From Streptosporangiaceae bacterium (GTDB lineage Bacteria; Actinomycetota; Actinomycetes; Streptosporangiales; Streptosporangiaceae): a stretch of DNA of 34,094 nucleotides. The notes beneath the pieces were generated by a model, which did not search any database, had not been told where the DNA came from, and saw nothing but the letters and a program-made list of their open reading frames with translations. The position numbers were made by a program, and so were the translations under genes. The stretch spans positions 1-34,094 of the forward strand of contig JASHPR010000444.1 in NCBI GenBank assembly GCA_030038015.1, written 5' to 3'. Below are positions 17,386-26,047 of this stretch, piece by piece (within the stretch, counting starts at the first letter, position 1; the number at the start of each line of letters is the position of its first letter).

Positions 17386-18183
17386 GTGATCGCTGTACTC
17401 GGCGCCGGGCAAATGGGCGAGGCGCTGCTGTCCGGGCTGCTGAGGTCCGGGGTGGTGGCACCGGCCGGAGTCGTCGCCGCCGTGCGCCGCGGCGACCGGG
17501 CCGCCCAGCTGCACGACGCCTACGGGATCGAGGTGCTCACCGCCGCGGAGGCCGCCAGACGCGCGGACACGCTGGTCATCGCCGTCAAGCCGCAGGACAT
17601 GGCGGCGCTGCTCGGCGAGATCTCGGCCAGCGTGACCGCCGACAAGCTGGTCATCTCGATCGCGGCCGGGATCACCACGTCGTTCATCGAGAGCAGGCTC
17701 GTGCCCGACGTCCCCGTGGTCCGGGTGATGTCGAACACGCCGGTGCTGGTGGACGAGGCGATGAGCGTGATCTCCCCCGGCTCGCATGCCCGGGAGCAGC
17801 ACCTGAAGCGCGCCGAGGAGCTGCTCACCCCGGTCGGCAAGGTCCTGCGCATCCCCGAGTCGCAGCAGGACGCGGCGACCGCGCTGTCCGGCAGCGGCCC
17901 CGCTTACGTCTACTTCCTGGTCGAGGCGATGGTGGACGCCGGCATCCTGCTCGGCATACCGCGCGCCGCCGCCCTGGAGATGGTGAAGCAGGCCGTGTAC
18001 GGGGCGGCGACCATGCTGCGCGAATCGGGTGAGCATCCGGTGATCCTGCGCGAGGCGGTGACCTCGCCCGGGGGCACGACCATCAGCGCCATCCGCGAGC
18101 TGGAGAAGCACGGGGTCAGGGCCGCGTTCCTGGCGGCGATCGAGGCGGCGAGGGACCGGGGCCGCGAGCTGGCCGGCGGCTGA
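17386..18183 (+). CDS. proC: Pyrroline-5-carboxylate reductase
   Basis: 'IAVLGAGQMGEALLSGLL', 'VVRVMSNTPVLV', 'ALSGSGPAYVYFLVEAMVDAG', 'SPGGTTISAIRELE'; GTG start refined. Confidence 0.94.
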   Translation: MIAVLGAGQMGEALLSGLLRSGVVAPAGVVAAVRRGDRAAQLHDAYGIEVLTAAEAARRADTLVIAVKPQDMAALLGEISASVTADKLVISIAAGITTSFIESRLVPDVPVVRVMSNTPVLVDEAMSVISPGSHAREQHLKRAEELLTPVGKVLRIPESQQDAATALSGSGPAYVYFLVEAMVDAGILLGIPRAAALEMVKQAVYGAATMLRESGEHPVILREAVTSPGGTTISAIRELEKHGVRAAFLAAIEAARDRGRELAGG

Positions 18184-18335
18184 CCGCTGGCACCGGAATT
18201 GGCCTTGGTGACATAGTGGAATTGACCCCCCACGGTGGGGTTGCCCTTTTCCGTACAGGACTTACGCTGGAGACGGGCGTGACTGGTGCGCTGAGTATCG
18301 CCAGGCGCACGCAGCAGGCCGGAAGAGGGCTATCA

Positions 18336-18539
18336 ATGGCAGCAGACGCAACCTCGCTGAGCGAGGTAAGGTTCCTGACCGTGGCCGAGGTGGCCACGAT
18401 CATGCGCGTGTCCAAGATGACCGTCTACCGCCTTGTTCACTCCGGTGAGCTGGAGGCGATCCGGGTGGGCCGCTCGTTCCGGGTGCCGGAGCAGGCGGTC
18501 AACCAGTACCTGAGGGATGCCTTCGTGGCAGCAAGCTGA
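18336..18539 (+). CDS. Excisionase/MerR-type HTH DNA-binding protein
   Basis: 'FLTVAEVATIMRVSKMTVYRLVHSGELEAIRVGRSFRVPEQAVNQYL'; start ATGGCAGCAGAC within the longer ORF. Confidence 0.88.
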   Translation: MAADATSLSEVRFLTVAEVATIMRVSKMTVYRLVHSGELEAIRVGRSFRVPEQAVNQYLRDAFVAAS

Positions 18540-18693
18540 CAGCGGCGGGCCATCCGGTGCCCCCGGGCGGGCGGCCGGATGACGGGGGTCGGGGACACCG
18601 AGGTACCCTGTGGCCTTGGCGTGTGCCCGGCCCGCTGCGCGGGTGTGCGCGTGTGCATGCCCGTTGGCAAGGACGCAGAGCAAGGGTGGACTC

Positions 18694-18792
18694 GTGGGCT
18701 CAGTCATCAAGAAGCGCCGCAAGCGCATGGCAAAGAAGAAGCACCGCAAACTGCTGCGGAAGACGCGCGTTCAGCGCAGGAACAAGAAGTAG
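18694..18792 (+). CDS. Ribosomal mini-protein bS22 (AURKAIP1/COX24 domain)
   Basis: '[32 protein letters not shown]', 32 aa, GTG start; located between HTH and acyltransferase genes. Confidence 0.88.
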   Translation: MGSVIKKRRKRMAKKKHRKLLRKTRVQRRNKK

Positions 18793-18874
18793 CGATAGGC
18801 CCGCCACCCCGCCGGGTAAATGCCCCGGAAGGGCGGTGCGGGCGGCGGCGCCCCCGGGTGAGGGGAGATGCAGA

Positions 18875-19735
18875 GTGGGCCAGCCCTGGCGTCCGGACGG
18901 CTGGCAGAAGTGGATCAGCGGCGCCGGCGATCTCTTCCGGCGGCTGCTGGTCGGTGATCACGAGGTCGATGAGTCCGGCTTCGACCCAGAGTTCGTCTCC
19001 AGCGTGTTCATGCCGCTGTTCCGCCCGCTGTACCGGAACTGGTTCCGGGTCCAGATGCGCGGGATCGGGAACGTCCCGGCGGCCGGCGCGGCCCTGGTCG
19101 TGGCCAACCACTCGGGCGTGCTGCCGTTCGACGCGCTCATGCTGCAGGCGGGCGTGTTCGACGAGCATCCCTGGCACAGGAATCTGCGCGTGCTCAGCGC
19201 CGACCTGGTCTACGAGCTGCCCGTGCTGTCCGACCTCGCCCGCCGGAGCGGGCACATCAGGGCCGACCCCGAGCTCGCCGACCAGGTGCTGGGCGAAGGC
19301 GAGCTCGTCGGGGTGTTCCCCGAGGGCTTCAAGGGGCTCGGCAAGCCGTTCAGCGAGCGGTACCGGATGCAGCGCTTCGGCCGGGGCGGGTTCGCCGCGA
19401 CCGCCCAGCGGGCCGGCGTGCCGATCATCCCCTGCGCGATCGTGGGCGCCGAAGAGATCTACCCGCTGATCGGGAACTCCGAGTGGGCGGCCAGGCTGCT
19501 GGGGCTGCCGTACTTCCCGGTCACCCCGCTGTTCCCCTGGCTGGGGCCGGTCGGCGCGATCCCGCTGCCGTCCAACTGGATCATCGAGTTCTGCCCGCCG
19601 GTGCGCACCGACGTCCCCAGCGCCAACGGGGCCGGCCCCGGCCAGGAGGCCCAGTGCCTCGCTGAGCAGGTGCGGGACATCATTCAGCGCAAGGTCGACG
19701 AGCTCGTGGCCGAGCGCGGCCCCGCCTTCAGCTGA
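18875..19735 (+). CDS. 1-acyl-glycerol-phosphate acyltransferase family protein
   Basis: 'VVANHSGVLPFDALML', 'GVFPEGFKGLGK', 'VPIIPCAIVGAEE'; GTG start with SD GGGGAG. Confidence 0.87.
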   Translation: MGQPWRPDGWQKWISGAGDLFRRLLVGDHEVDESGFDPEFVSSVFMPLFRPLYRNWFRVQMRGIGNVPAAGAALVVANHSGVLPFDALMLQAGVFDEHPWHRNLRVLSADLVYELPVLSDLARRSGHIRADPELADQVLGEGELVGVFPEGFKGLGKPFSERYRMQRFGRGGFAATAQRAGVPIIPCAIVGAEEIYPLIGNSEWAARLLGLPYFPVTPLFPWLGPVGAIPLPSNWIIEFCPPVRTDVPSANGAGPGQEAQCLAEQVRDIIQRKVDELVAERGPAFS

Positions 19736-19825
19736 GCCGGCGGGCCAGGAGCCGGGTGGCCCGCCCGGCCGGCCACGCGGCGTCCCGTTCAGGAAAAATG
19801 CCGGGAACCCGCTGCCGGCCCTGGG

Positions 19826-20701
19826 TCAGCCTGCCGTCCGCCGCCGGTGCACGGCGGCCCCGGCGGCCATCCCGCCGACCACGGCCCCCGCGCCTGCGGC
19901 GATCGGCAGCGCGATCATGGTGGCCCGGCGGCCGGAGCGGAAGTCGTAGACCGGCCAGCCGCGGCTGCGGGCCTCCGCGCGCAGGCCCGCGTCCGGGTTG
20001 ACCGCGTTCGGGTGGCCGACCAGCGTCAGCATCGGCATGTCGTTCAGCGAGTCGCTGTAGGCCGAGCACCGGGCCAGGTCCAGGCCCTCGCGGCGGGCGA
20101 GCGCCTCGATCGCGGCCGCCTTGGCCTCGCCGTGCAGCAGGCCGCCCACCAGGCGGCCGGTGTACACCCCGTCCTCGGTCTCGGCGACCGTGCCGAGCGC
20201 CCCGGTCAGGCCCAGCCGGCGGGCCAGGATGCTGGCGAGCTCGACCGGGGTCGCGGTGACCAGCCACACCCGCTGGCCCGCCTGCAGGTGGCGCTGGGTC
20301 AGCTCCCTGGTGCCCGCCCAGATCCGGTCGGCCATGGAGTCGTCGTAGATCTCCTCGCCCAGCCGGACGATGTCCGCCACCTTGTGCCCGGCGACGAACG
20401 CCAGGGCGGCCTGCCTGGCGGCGTCGATGTGGTCGGACTTCTCGGAGCCGCGCAGCCTGAAGGACACCTGGCCCCAGGTCATCCGGGCGAGGTCGCGCGG
20501 GCCGAACATCTTGCGGGCGGCGAGGCCGCGGGCAAAGTGATAGATCGAGGCGCCGCGCATCAGCGTGTTGTCGACGTCGAAGAACGCGCCGGCCTGCGGG
20601 TCGGGCTCGGGGGCCAGCCGCTCGACCTCGGCGGCTGCGGCGGAGGCCTGCCCGGCGAGCTCCGCGTGCTCCCGCGTGAGCCGTCTCGACAGCCCCCTCA
20701 T
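19826..20701 (-). CDS. HAD-IB family hydrolase (SerB-like)
   Basis: 'AFFDVDNTLMRGAS', 'VWLVTATP', 'AYSDSLNDMPML'; start MRGLSRR at 20701 with TAGGCT 7 nt upstream. Confidence 0.9.
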   Translation of the reverse strand: MRGLSRRLTREHAELAGQASAAAAEVERLAPEPDPQAGAFFDVDNTLMRGASIYHFARGLAARKMFGPRDLARMTWGQVSFRLRGSEKSDHIDAARQAALAFVAGHKVADIVRLGEEIYDDSMADRIWAGTRELTQRHLQAGQRVWLVTATPVELASILARRLGLTGALGTVAETEDGVYTGRLVGGLLHGEAKAAAIEALARREGLDLARCSAYSDSLNDMPMLTLVGHPNAVNPDAGLRAEARSRGWPVYDFRSGRRATMIALPIAAGAGAVVGGMAAGAAVHRRRTAG

Positions 20702-20825
20702 GCCGTCGAGCCTACCTGGGATACCGGCCGCGGGCCCGGGCCACGGGCGCGTCTGCCGGCGATGCGGCGGCTGACCAGCCGCCTCCGGTCGCATCATCAT
20801 CCCGCGTCGGGCAACATAGTCAGCG

Positions 20826-22448
20826 ATGTCTGTTCACTTGCTGGCCGCGATCGTGGGGGCGCTCATCGCCGCCGCCGGTACCGGCGTGCTCATCGCCAGG
20901 TGCCTCAGGGTGCCCAACGCGGCCCTGGCGGCCTGGGCCGTGGCGCTGTTCGGCCTCACCGTGGCGCTGGGCGCGCAGGCGCTGGGCTTCGACATCGGCT
21001 TCGGCCCGGTCGCGTTCCGGGCCATGGAGCTTGGCGCGCAGGTCGTCGCCCCTCTCGCGCTCTCGCTCGGCCTGGCCGAGCTGGTGGGCAGGTCCGTCGT
21101 CACCAGGTTCGCCGCCCGGCTGATCCTCACCGCGCTGGCGGTCGTGTCCCTGGTCATCTTCGCCAGCGACCCGCTGAGCGCCGCCGCCTTCAGCAAGGCC
21201 TGGCCGCCCTCTGGCGTCTACTACCAGATCGTGCCCAACAAGCTGCTCGAGTATGTGCTGGCCCCGGCCACGGTGATCGTCGTGGTGGCCGCGCTGATCT
21301 GCGCCGCGTGGCGGCCGGGCCGCGACCCGGCGTGGCGGGATGCCCTGGCGCCCGCGGGGGCGGCCGGGGTAGCCGCGCTGCTGCTCGCCGTGCCCGGCAT
21401 CACCACGCTGGCCAGCGTGAACGTGCCGCTGGCGTCGCTGTTCGTGCCGTTCTGCATCCTGGCGGCGGCCGGGGCCTGGCTCGCTGGCGTCCAGGTCAGC
21501 CGGCTGTCCCTGCAGGTGCTGCACCAGGACGCCGGGGCCGGGTGGGCGCTGCAGCCGTCCTGGGGCGGCCCGGAGACCGGCGGCTTCGGCGCGGTGGCCG
21601 CGGACGACGAATTCGGGATATACCGCAGCAACGGCTCCGACCGCCCGCGCGGTGATCTCGACTACCGGGGCGCCGCCGACTACACCGGGCAGCAGCCCGG
21701 GTACCCGGGTGAGGCCGGGTTCGCCGGCGAGCTGGGCTACCCCGGCGAGCACGGGTACCCGAGCCAGGACAGGTACCCGAGCCAGGACAGGTACCCGAAC
21801 GAGGCGGGGCACCTGGAGGACGGGCCGCTGTACCGCGACGAGACCGGGTACCCGGGTGCGAGCGGGTACCCGGGTGATCCCGGGTACGCCGCCGGCGCCG
21901 GGGCCGCCGGCGGGAGCGGGGCGCTGGACGAGCGGCCGCTGTACCGGGACGAGGTGGGATACCCGGGGGATGCCGGGCAGACCGGGCTGGGCCGGCAGGC
22001 GCGGGACGACCGGGACGAGGCGCATCTGTTCGGGCAGATCGCGATCTACACGCTGCTCGAGGACCGGGTCGAGGACTTCGACCGGCTGACCAGGCGGGTG
22101 GTCAGGCAGGTCAGGGACCACGAGCCGGACACGCTGGTCTACATCGTGCACGCCGTGCCCTCGGCGCCCATGCAGCGGATCCTCTACGAGGTGTACCGCG
22201 ACCGGGCCGCGTACGAGACCCACAGGCGGCAGCCGTACGTCGTGGACTTCGAGGCCGACCGCCGGCCGCTCGTCCTGGCGACCAACATCATCGAGCTCGG
22301 CCTGCAGCAGGCCAAGGTCTCGCCGCTGCCCTCGGTGACAGACCTGCTCAGCGACACGGGGTTCGACCTGCTCAGCGATACCGGGTTCGGCCAGCCAGGG
22401 TACGGCCCGCAGCCGCCCGGCGGCAGGGGCGGCCGGTCCCGTGGCTAG
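20826..22448 (+). CDS. Multi-TM protein with GYPG-rich low-complexity linker and C-terminal ABM (antibiotic biosynthesis monooxygenase-like) domain
   Basis: N-terminal hydrophobic segments; repeated GYPG/YPSQDR; 'QIAIYTLLEDRVEDFDRLTRRVVRQVRDHEPDTLVYIVHAVPSAPMQRILYEVYRDRAAYETHRR'. Confidence 0.75.
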   Translation: MSVHLLAAIVGALIAAAGTGVLIARCLRVPNAALAAWAVALFGLTVALGAQALGFDIGFGPVAFRAMELGAQVVAPLALSLGLAELVGRSVVTRFAARLILTALAVVSLVIFASDPLSAAAFSKAWPPSGVYYQIVPNKLLEYVLAPATVIVVVAALICAAWRPGRDPAWRDALAPAGAAGVAALLLAVPGITTLASVNVPLASLFVPFCILAAAGAWLAGVQVSRLSLQVLHQDAGAGWALQPSWGGPETGGFGAVAADDEFGIYRSNGSDRPRGDLDYRGAADYTGQQPGYPGEAGFAGELGYPGEHGYPSQDRYPSQDRYPNEAGHLEDGPLYRDETGYPGASGYPGDPGYAAGAGAAGGSGALDERPLYRDEVGYPGDAGQTGLGRQARDDRDEAHLFGQIAIYTLLEDRVEDFDRLTRRVVRQVRDHEPDTLVYIVHAVPSAPMQRILYEVYRDRAAYETHRRQPYVVDFEADRRPLVLATNIIELGLQQAKVSPLPSVTDLLSDTGFDLLSDTGFGQPGYGPQPPGGRGGRSRG

Positions 22449-22704
22449 CCGGGGCGGGAGCCGCCGGGCCCATGAGATCACGCTGCTGACGCGGCCCGGC
22501 TGCCACCTGTGCGACGATGCCCGGGCCGTGATCGCCCGGGTGGCCGCCGACCTGGGCGTGCCCTGGCAGGAGCGCGACATCACCCGCTCAGAGAGCGATC
22601 TGCGCGCTTACGGGGACATGATTCCGGTCACCCTCGTCGACGGCGTCCAGCACGACTTCTGGCGGGTCAGCGAGCAGCGGCTGCGCGCGGCGCTGGCCGG
22701 ATAG
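22441..22704 (+). CDS. Glutaredoxin-like protein
   Basis: 'ITLLTRPGCHLCDDARAVI...DITRSESDLRAYGDMIPVTLVDG'; overlaps preceding stop. Confidence 0.9.
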   Translation: MASRGGSRRAHEITLLTRPGCHLCDDARAVIARVAADLGVPWQERDITRSESDLRAYGDMIPVTLVDGVQHDFWRVSEQRLRAALAG

Positions 22705-22828
22705 GCCGCTTTCCTGCCCGCCTGGGCGGGAGCGCCCGGCCCGCCCGGGACCCCCAGGTACGGCGGCCCTCACCGTAAAAGGCTGGCAAAGTGCCGGTCA
22801 GGCCGCTGCGCGCAGGAACCCGGCGACT

Positions 22829-22846
22829 TTGTGCATGCGTTCACAA
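22829..22846. promoter_or_regulatory. Rex operator (ROP) with overlapping promoter
   Basis: TTGTGCATGCGTTCACAA, close to consensus TTGTGAACGCGTTCACAA; TTGTGC (-35) - 17 nt - TAGCGT (22852-22857, -10). Confidence 0.85.
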
Positions 22847-22864
22847 GGGCGTAGCGTGGCTGTC

Positions 22865-22951
22865 ATGCCGAGAAAGCGGGCCCAGCAGGCTCCCCTGCCC
22901 GCCGGCGTAGTTTCCCCCAGGAGTGCCGACGCATGTCCCGCAGTTCCATGA
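22865..22951 (+). CDS. Putative 28-codon leaderless uORF in the rex leader
   Basis: ATG 7 nt after TAGCGT; MPRKRAQQAPLPAGVVSPRSADACPAVP*; its TGA overlaps the internal rex ATG at 22948 (ATGA). Confidence 0.4.
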   Translation: MPRKRAQQAPLPAGVVSPRSADACPAVP

Positions 22952-23679
22952 CCGAAAATGGCCATCACGGTATCCCGGAGGCGACGGTCAACCGGCTCCC
23001 GGTCTACCTGCGGGCCCTTTACGCCCTGGCCGACCGCGGCATCGCCACCGTGTCGAGCGAGGAGCTGGCCGCAGCGGCGGGGGTGAATTCCGCAAAGCTG
23101 CGCAAGGACCTGTCCCACCTCGGTTCGTACGGAACCCGCGGCGTCGGCTACGACGTTGAATATCTGGTGTATCAGGTCTCCCGGGAACTCGGGCTCACCC
23201 AGGACTGGCCCGTGGTCATTGTGGGCGCGGGCAACCTCGGCCATGCGCTCGCCAACTACGGCGGCTTCGCCTCGCGCGGCTTCCGCGTCGCGGCGATCTT
23301 CGACTCCGACCCGCTCACGGTGGGCACGCAGATCGGCTCCCAGGTCGTCAGGCACGCCGACGAGATCGAGTCGGTGATCGCCGGGCACGGCGTGTCGATC
23401 GGCGTGATCGCCACCCCGGCCTCGGCCGCCCAGGCGGTGTGCGACCGCCTGGTCGCCGCGGGGATCACCAGCATCCTGAACTTCGCGCCGGTGGTGCTCA
23501 GCGTGCCGCCGGGCGTCGACGTGCGCAAGGTCGACCTGTCGATCGAGCTGCAGATCCTGGCATTCCACGCGCAGCGCCGGGCGGTGGTGCGCGTGGCGGC
23601 CAACGGGAACGGCACGGCGGGGGGCGCGGCGGCCGGGCCGGCGGCGGGGGCAGCGGCGGCGCGGGCGGTGCCGACGTGA
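22933..23679 (+). CDS. rex: Redox-sensing transcriptional repressor Rex
   Basis: 'TVSSEELAAAAGVNSAKLRKDLSHLGSYGTRGVGYDVEYL', 'VVIVGAGNLGHALANYGGF', 'VDLSIELQILAFH'. Confidence 0.96.
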   Translation: MSRSSMTENGHHGIPEATVNRLPVYLRALYALADRGIATVSSEELAAAAGVNSAKLRKDLSHLGSYGTRGVGYDVEYLVYQVSRELGLTQDWPVVIVGAGNLGHALANYGGFASRGFRVAAIFDSDPLTVGTQIGSQVVRHADEIESVIAGHGVSIGVIATPASAAQAVCDRLVAAGITSILNFAPVVLSVPPGVDVRKVDLSIELQILAFHAQRRAVVRVAANGNGTAGGAAAGPAAGAAAARAVPT

Positions 23680-25073
23680 GCGTCCTTGTGGTGGGCCTCA
23701 GCCACAAGAGCGCCCCCGTGGCCACGCTGGAGCGGGCCTCGCTGGGCCGCGACGCGCTCGGCAAGCTGCTGCGCGACGTGTCTCACGCGGAGGACGTCGC
23801 CGGCTCGCTGGTGGTCAGCACCTGCAACCGGGTCGAGGTCTACGCCGAGGTGGACAAGTTCCACGCCGGGGTAGCCGGGATCTGCGAACTGCTGGCACGG
23901 CACGCCGCGGTCCCGCTGACCGAGCTCACCCCGCACCTGTACGTGCACTACGAGGACCGGGCGGTGCAGCACCTGCTCTCCGTGGCCTGCGGGCTCGACT
24001 CGATGGTGATCGGTGAGAGCCAGATACTCGGCCAGGTCCGCCAGGCCCTGCGCAAGGCGGAAGAGCACGGCACCCTGTGCCGTTCCCTTTCCGACCTTGG
24101 CTCGCTGGCGCTGCGGGCAGGCAAGCGGGCGCACACCGAGACCGGGATCGACCGGGCGGGCGCGAGCCTGGTCAGCGTGGGGCTCGCCACCGCGGCGCAG
24201 CGGCTGCGCGGGGATGCTGGCCAGCCCGGGCCGGACACCGGCTCCGCGGGCGCCCTGGCCGGGCTGTCCGTCCTGGTGGTCGGCGCGGGCTCGATGAGCT
24301 CGCTGGCGGTGGCCACGGCGGCCAGGATGGGCGCCGCCCGGCTCGTGGTGGCCAACCGCACGGCCGCCCGGGCGGGACGGGTGGCGGCCACGGTCAGCGC
24401 CGCGGCGGTGGACCTTTCCCGGCTGCCCGCCGAGATCGCCGCCGCCGACCTGGTCGTCTCGTGCACCGGGGCTCCCGGCCACCTGATCAGCGCGGACGCC
24501 GTGGCGGCCGCGCTGGGGTCGCGGACGCCCGCCGGGCGGCCGCTCGTCCTGCTCGACCTCGCGCTGCCGCGCGACGTGGACCCGGCCGCCGAGGAAGTCG
24601 CCGGCGCCAGCGTCATCGACCTGGAGGCGGTCGGCGGGGCCGGCGGCGTCGGCGGGCCGGGCGGCGTGGGAGAGGAAGACGTGGCCGCCGTCCGGCGGAT
24701 CGTGGCCGAGGAACTCGCCAACCACGTGTCGGCGGATCGCGCGGCCAAGGTCGCGCCGACCGTGGTGGCGCTGCGGGCCAAGGCCGCCGAGGTAGTCGAT
24801 GCCGAGCTGGCCCGGCTGACCGGGCGGGTGGCGAGCCTGGATGCCCGCGCCCGTCGCGAGATTGCCCAATCGATGCGCCGGATCGCGGATAAGCTGCTGC
24901 ACGCGCCCACCGTCCGGGTCAAGGAGCTCGCAGGCTCGCCGGGCGGGGACTCGTACGAGGCGGTGCTGCGAGTGCTCTTCGACCTCGATCCCGAAGCCGT
25001 GCAGGCGGTGACCCGGGCAGACGCTGTCGCGCCGGGCTGGCCGGAGCAGTCCGAGCGGGAGGTGCCCAAGTGA
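23676..25073 (+). CDS. hemA: Glutamyl-tRNA reductase
   Basis: 'VGLSHKSAPVATLERASL', 'STCNRVEVYAEV', 'ESQILGQVRQAL', 'RELAGSPGG'-like C-terminus; GTG start overlapping rex stop. Confidence 0.96.
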   Translation: MSVLVVGLSHKSAPVATLERASLGRDALGKLLRDVSHAEDVAGSLVVSTCNRVEVYAEVDKFHAGVAGICELLARHAAVPLTELTPHLYVHYEDRAVQHLLSVACGLDSMVIGESQILGQVRQALRKAEEHGTLCRSLSDLGSLALRAGKRAHTETGIDRAGASLVSVGLATAAQRLRGDAGQPGPDTGSAGALAGLSVLVVGAGSMSSLAVATAARMGAARLVVANRTAARAGRVAATVSAAAVDLSRLPAEIAAADLVVSCTGAPGHLISADAVAAALGSRTPAGRPLVLLDLALPRDVDPAAEEVAGASVIDLEAVGGAGGVGGPGGVGEEDVAAVRRIVAEELANHVSADRAAKVAPTVVALRAKAAEVVDAELARLTGRVASLDARARREIAQSMRRIADKLLHAPTVRVKELAGSPGGDSYEAVLRVLFDLDPEAVQAVTRADAVAPGWPEQSEREVPK

Positions 25074-26047
25074 CGGCGCCGTCACCAGGGGCCGGCCGGG
25101 CCGCGCCGCTGCGGCTCGGGACCCGCCGGAGCCCGATGGCCATCGCGCAGTCCGAGCAGGTCGCGCGGCTGATCACGGAGCGGGCCGGGCGCGAGGTCGA
25201 GCTCATCGGGATCACCACGTTCGGGGATGTCAGCCGCGCCCAGCTGGCCCAGATCGGCGGCACGGGCGTGTTCGTGAGCGGCCTGCGGACCAGCCTGCTG
25301 GCCGGCGAAATCGACATCGCGGTGCACTCGCTCAAGGACCTGCCGGTCGCGCAGCCGGACGGTATCAGCCTGGCCGCGGTGCCGGGCAGGGACGACCCGA
25401 GGGATGCTCTCATCGCCCGCGACGGAGCCAAGCTCGCCGACCTGCCGCCGGGCGCGGCGGTCGGCACCGGGTCGCCGCGCCGGGCCGCGCAGCTGCTGCT
25501 GCTGCGGCCGGACCTGCGCCCCGTGCCGGTTCGTGGCAACGCCGGAACCCGGCTGGCCAAGGTCGAATCCGGGGAGGTTGACGCCGTCGTGCTCGCCTAC
25601 GCGGGCCTGGCCAGGATCGGCCGCCTCGATGCGGTCAGCCAGGTCTTCGACCCCGACGAGATGCTCCCGGCGCCTGGGCAGGGGGCCCTGGCGGTGGAGT
25701 GCCGGTCCGGCGAGCCGGGCCTGGCGGAGCTGCTGGCCTGCGCCGATGACCCGGCCACCCGCGCCGCCATCACGGCGGAGCGCAGCCTGCTGGCCGCGCT
25801 CCAGGCAGGTTGCAGCGCCCCGGTCGGCGGGTATGCCGCTGGCACGGATGGATTGCGGCTGCGTGCGGTTGTCGCCGCGGCCGACGGGGAGACAGCACTG
25901 CGGGCAAGCGCTAGCGGCCCGGCCGGCCAGGCCGAGGAGCTCGGCCGCTCGGTAGCCGCCGAGCTGCTAGGCCGCGGTGCGGGACGGTATACGGCAGTGT
26001 CCGCTGGGATAGCGGGACAGATCAGCAACGGGGACGATGACCAGTGA
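25070..26047 (+). CDS. hemC: Hydroxymethylbilane synthase
   Basis: 'LRLGTRRSPMAIAQSEQVA', 'DIAVHSLKDLPV', 'VGTGSPRRAAQLL', 'LPAPGQGALAVECR', 'GCSAPVGGYA'. Confidence 0.96.
   Translation: MTAPSPGAGRAAPLRLGTRRSPMAIAQSEQVARLITERAGREVELIGITTFGDVSRAQLAQIGGTGVFVSGLRTSLLAGEIDIAVHSLKDLPVAQPDGISLAAVPGRDDPRDALIARDGAKLADLPPGAAVGTGSPRRAAQLLLLRPDLRPVPVRGNAGTRLAKVESGEVDAVVLAYAGLARIGRLDAVSQVFDPDEMLPAPGQGALAVECRSGEPGLAELLACADDPATRAAITAERSLLAALQAGCSAPVGGYAAGTDGLRLRAVVAAADGETALRASASGPAGQAEELGRSVAAELLGRGAGRYTAVSAGIAGQISNGDDDQ

Noticed and set aside
21700-22000. Periodic repeats considered as CRISPR or satellite
   Set aside because: Repeats are in frame and encode GYPG/YPSQDR units within a CDS; no uniform repeat/unique-spacer structure.
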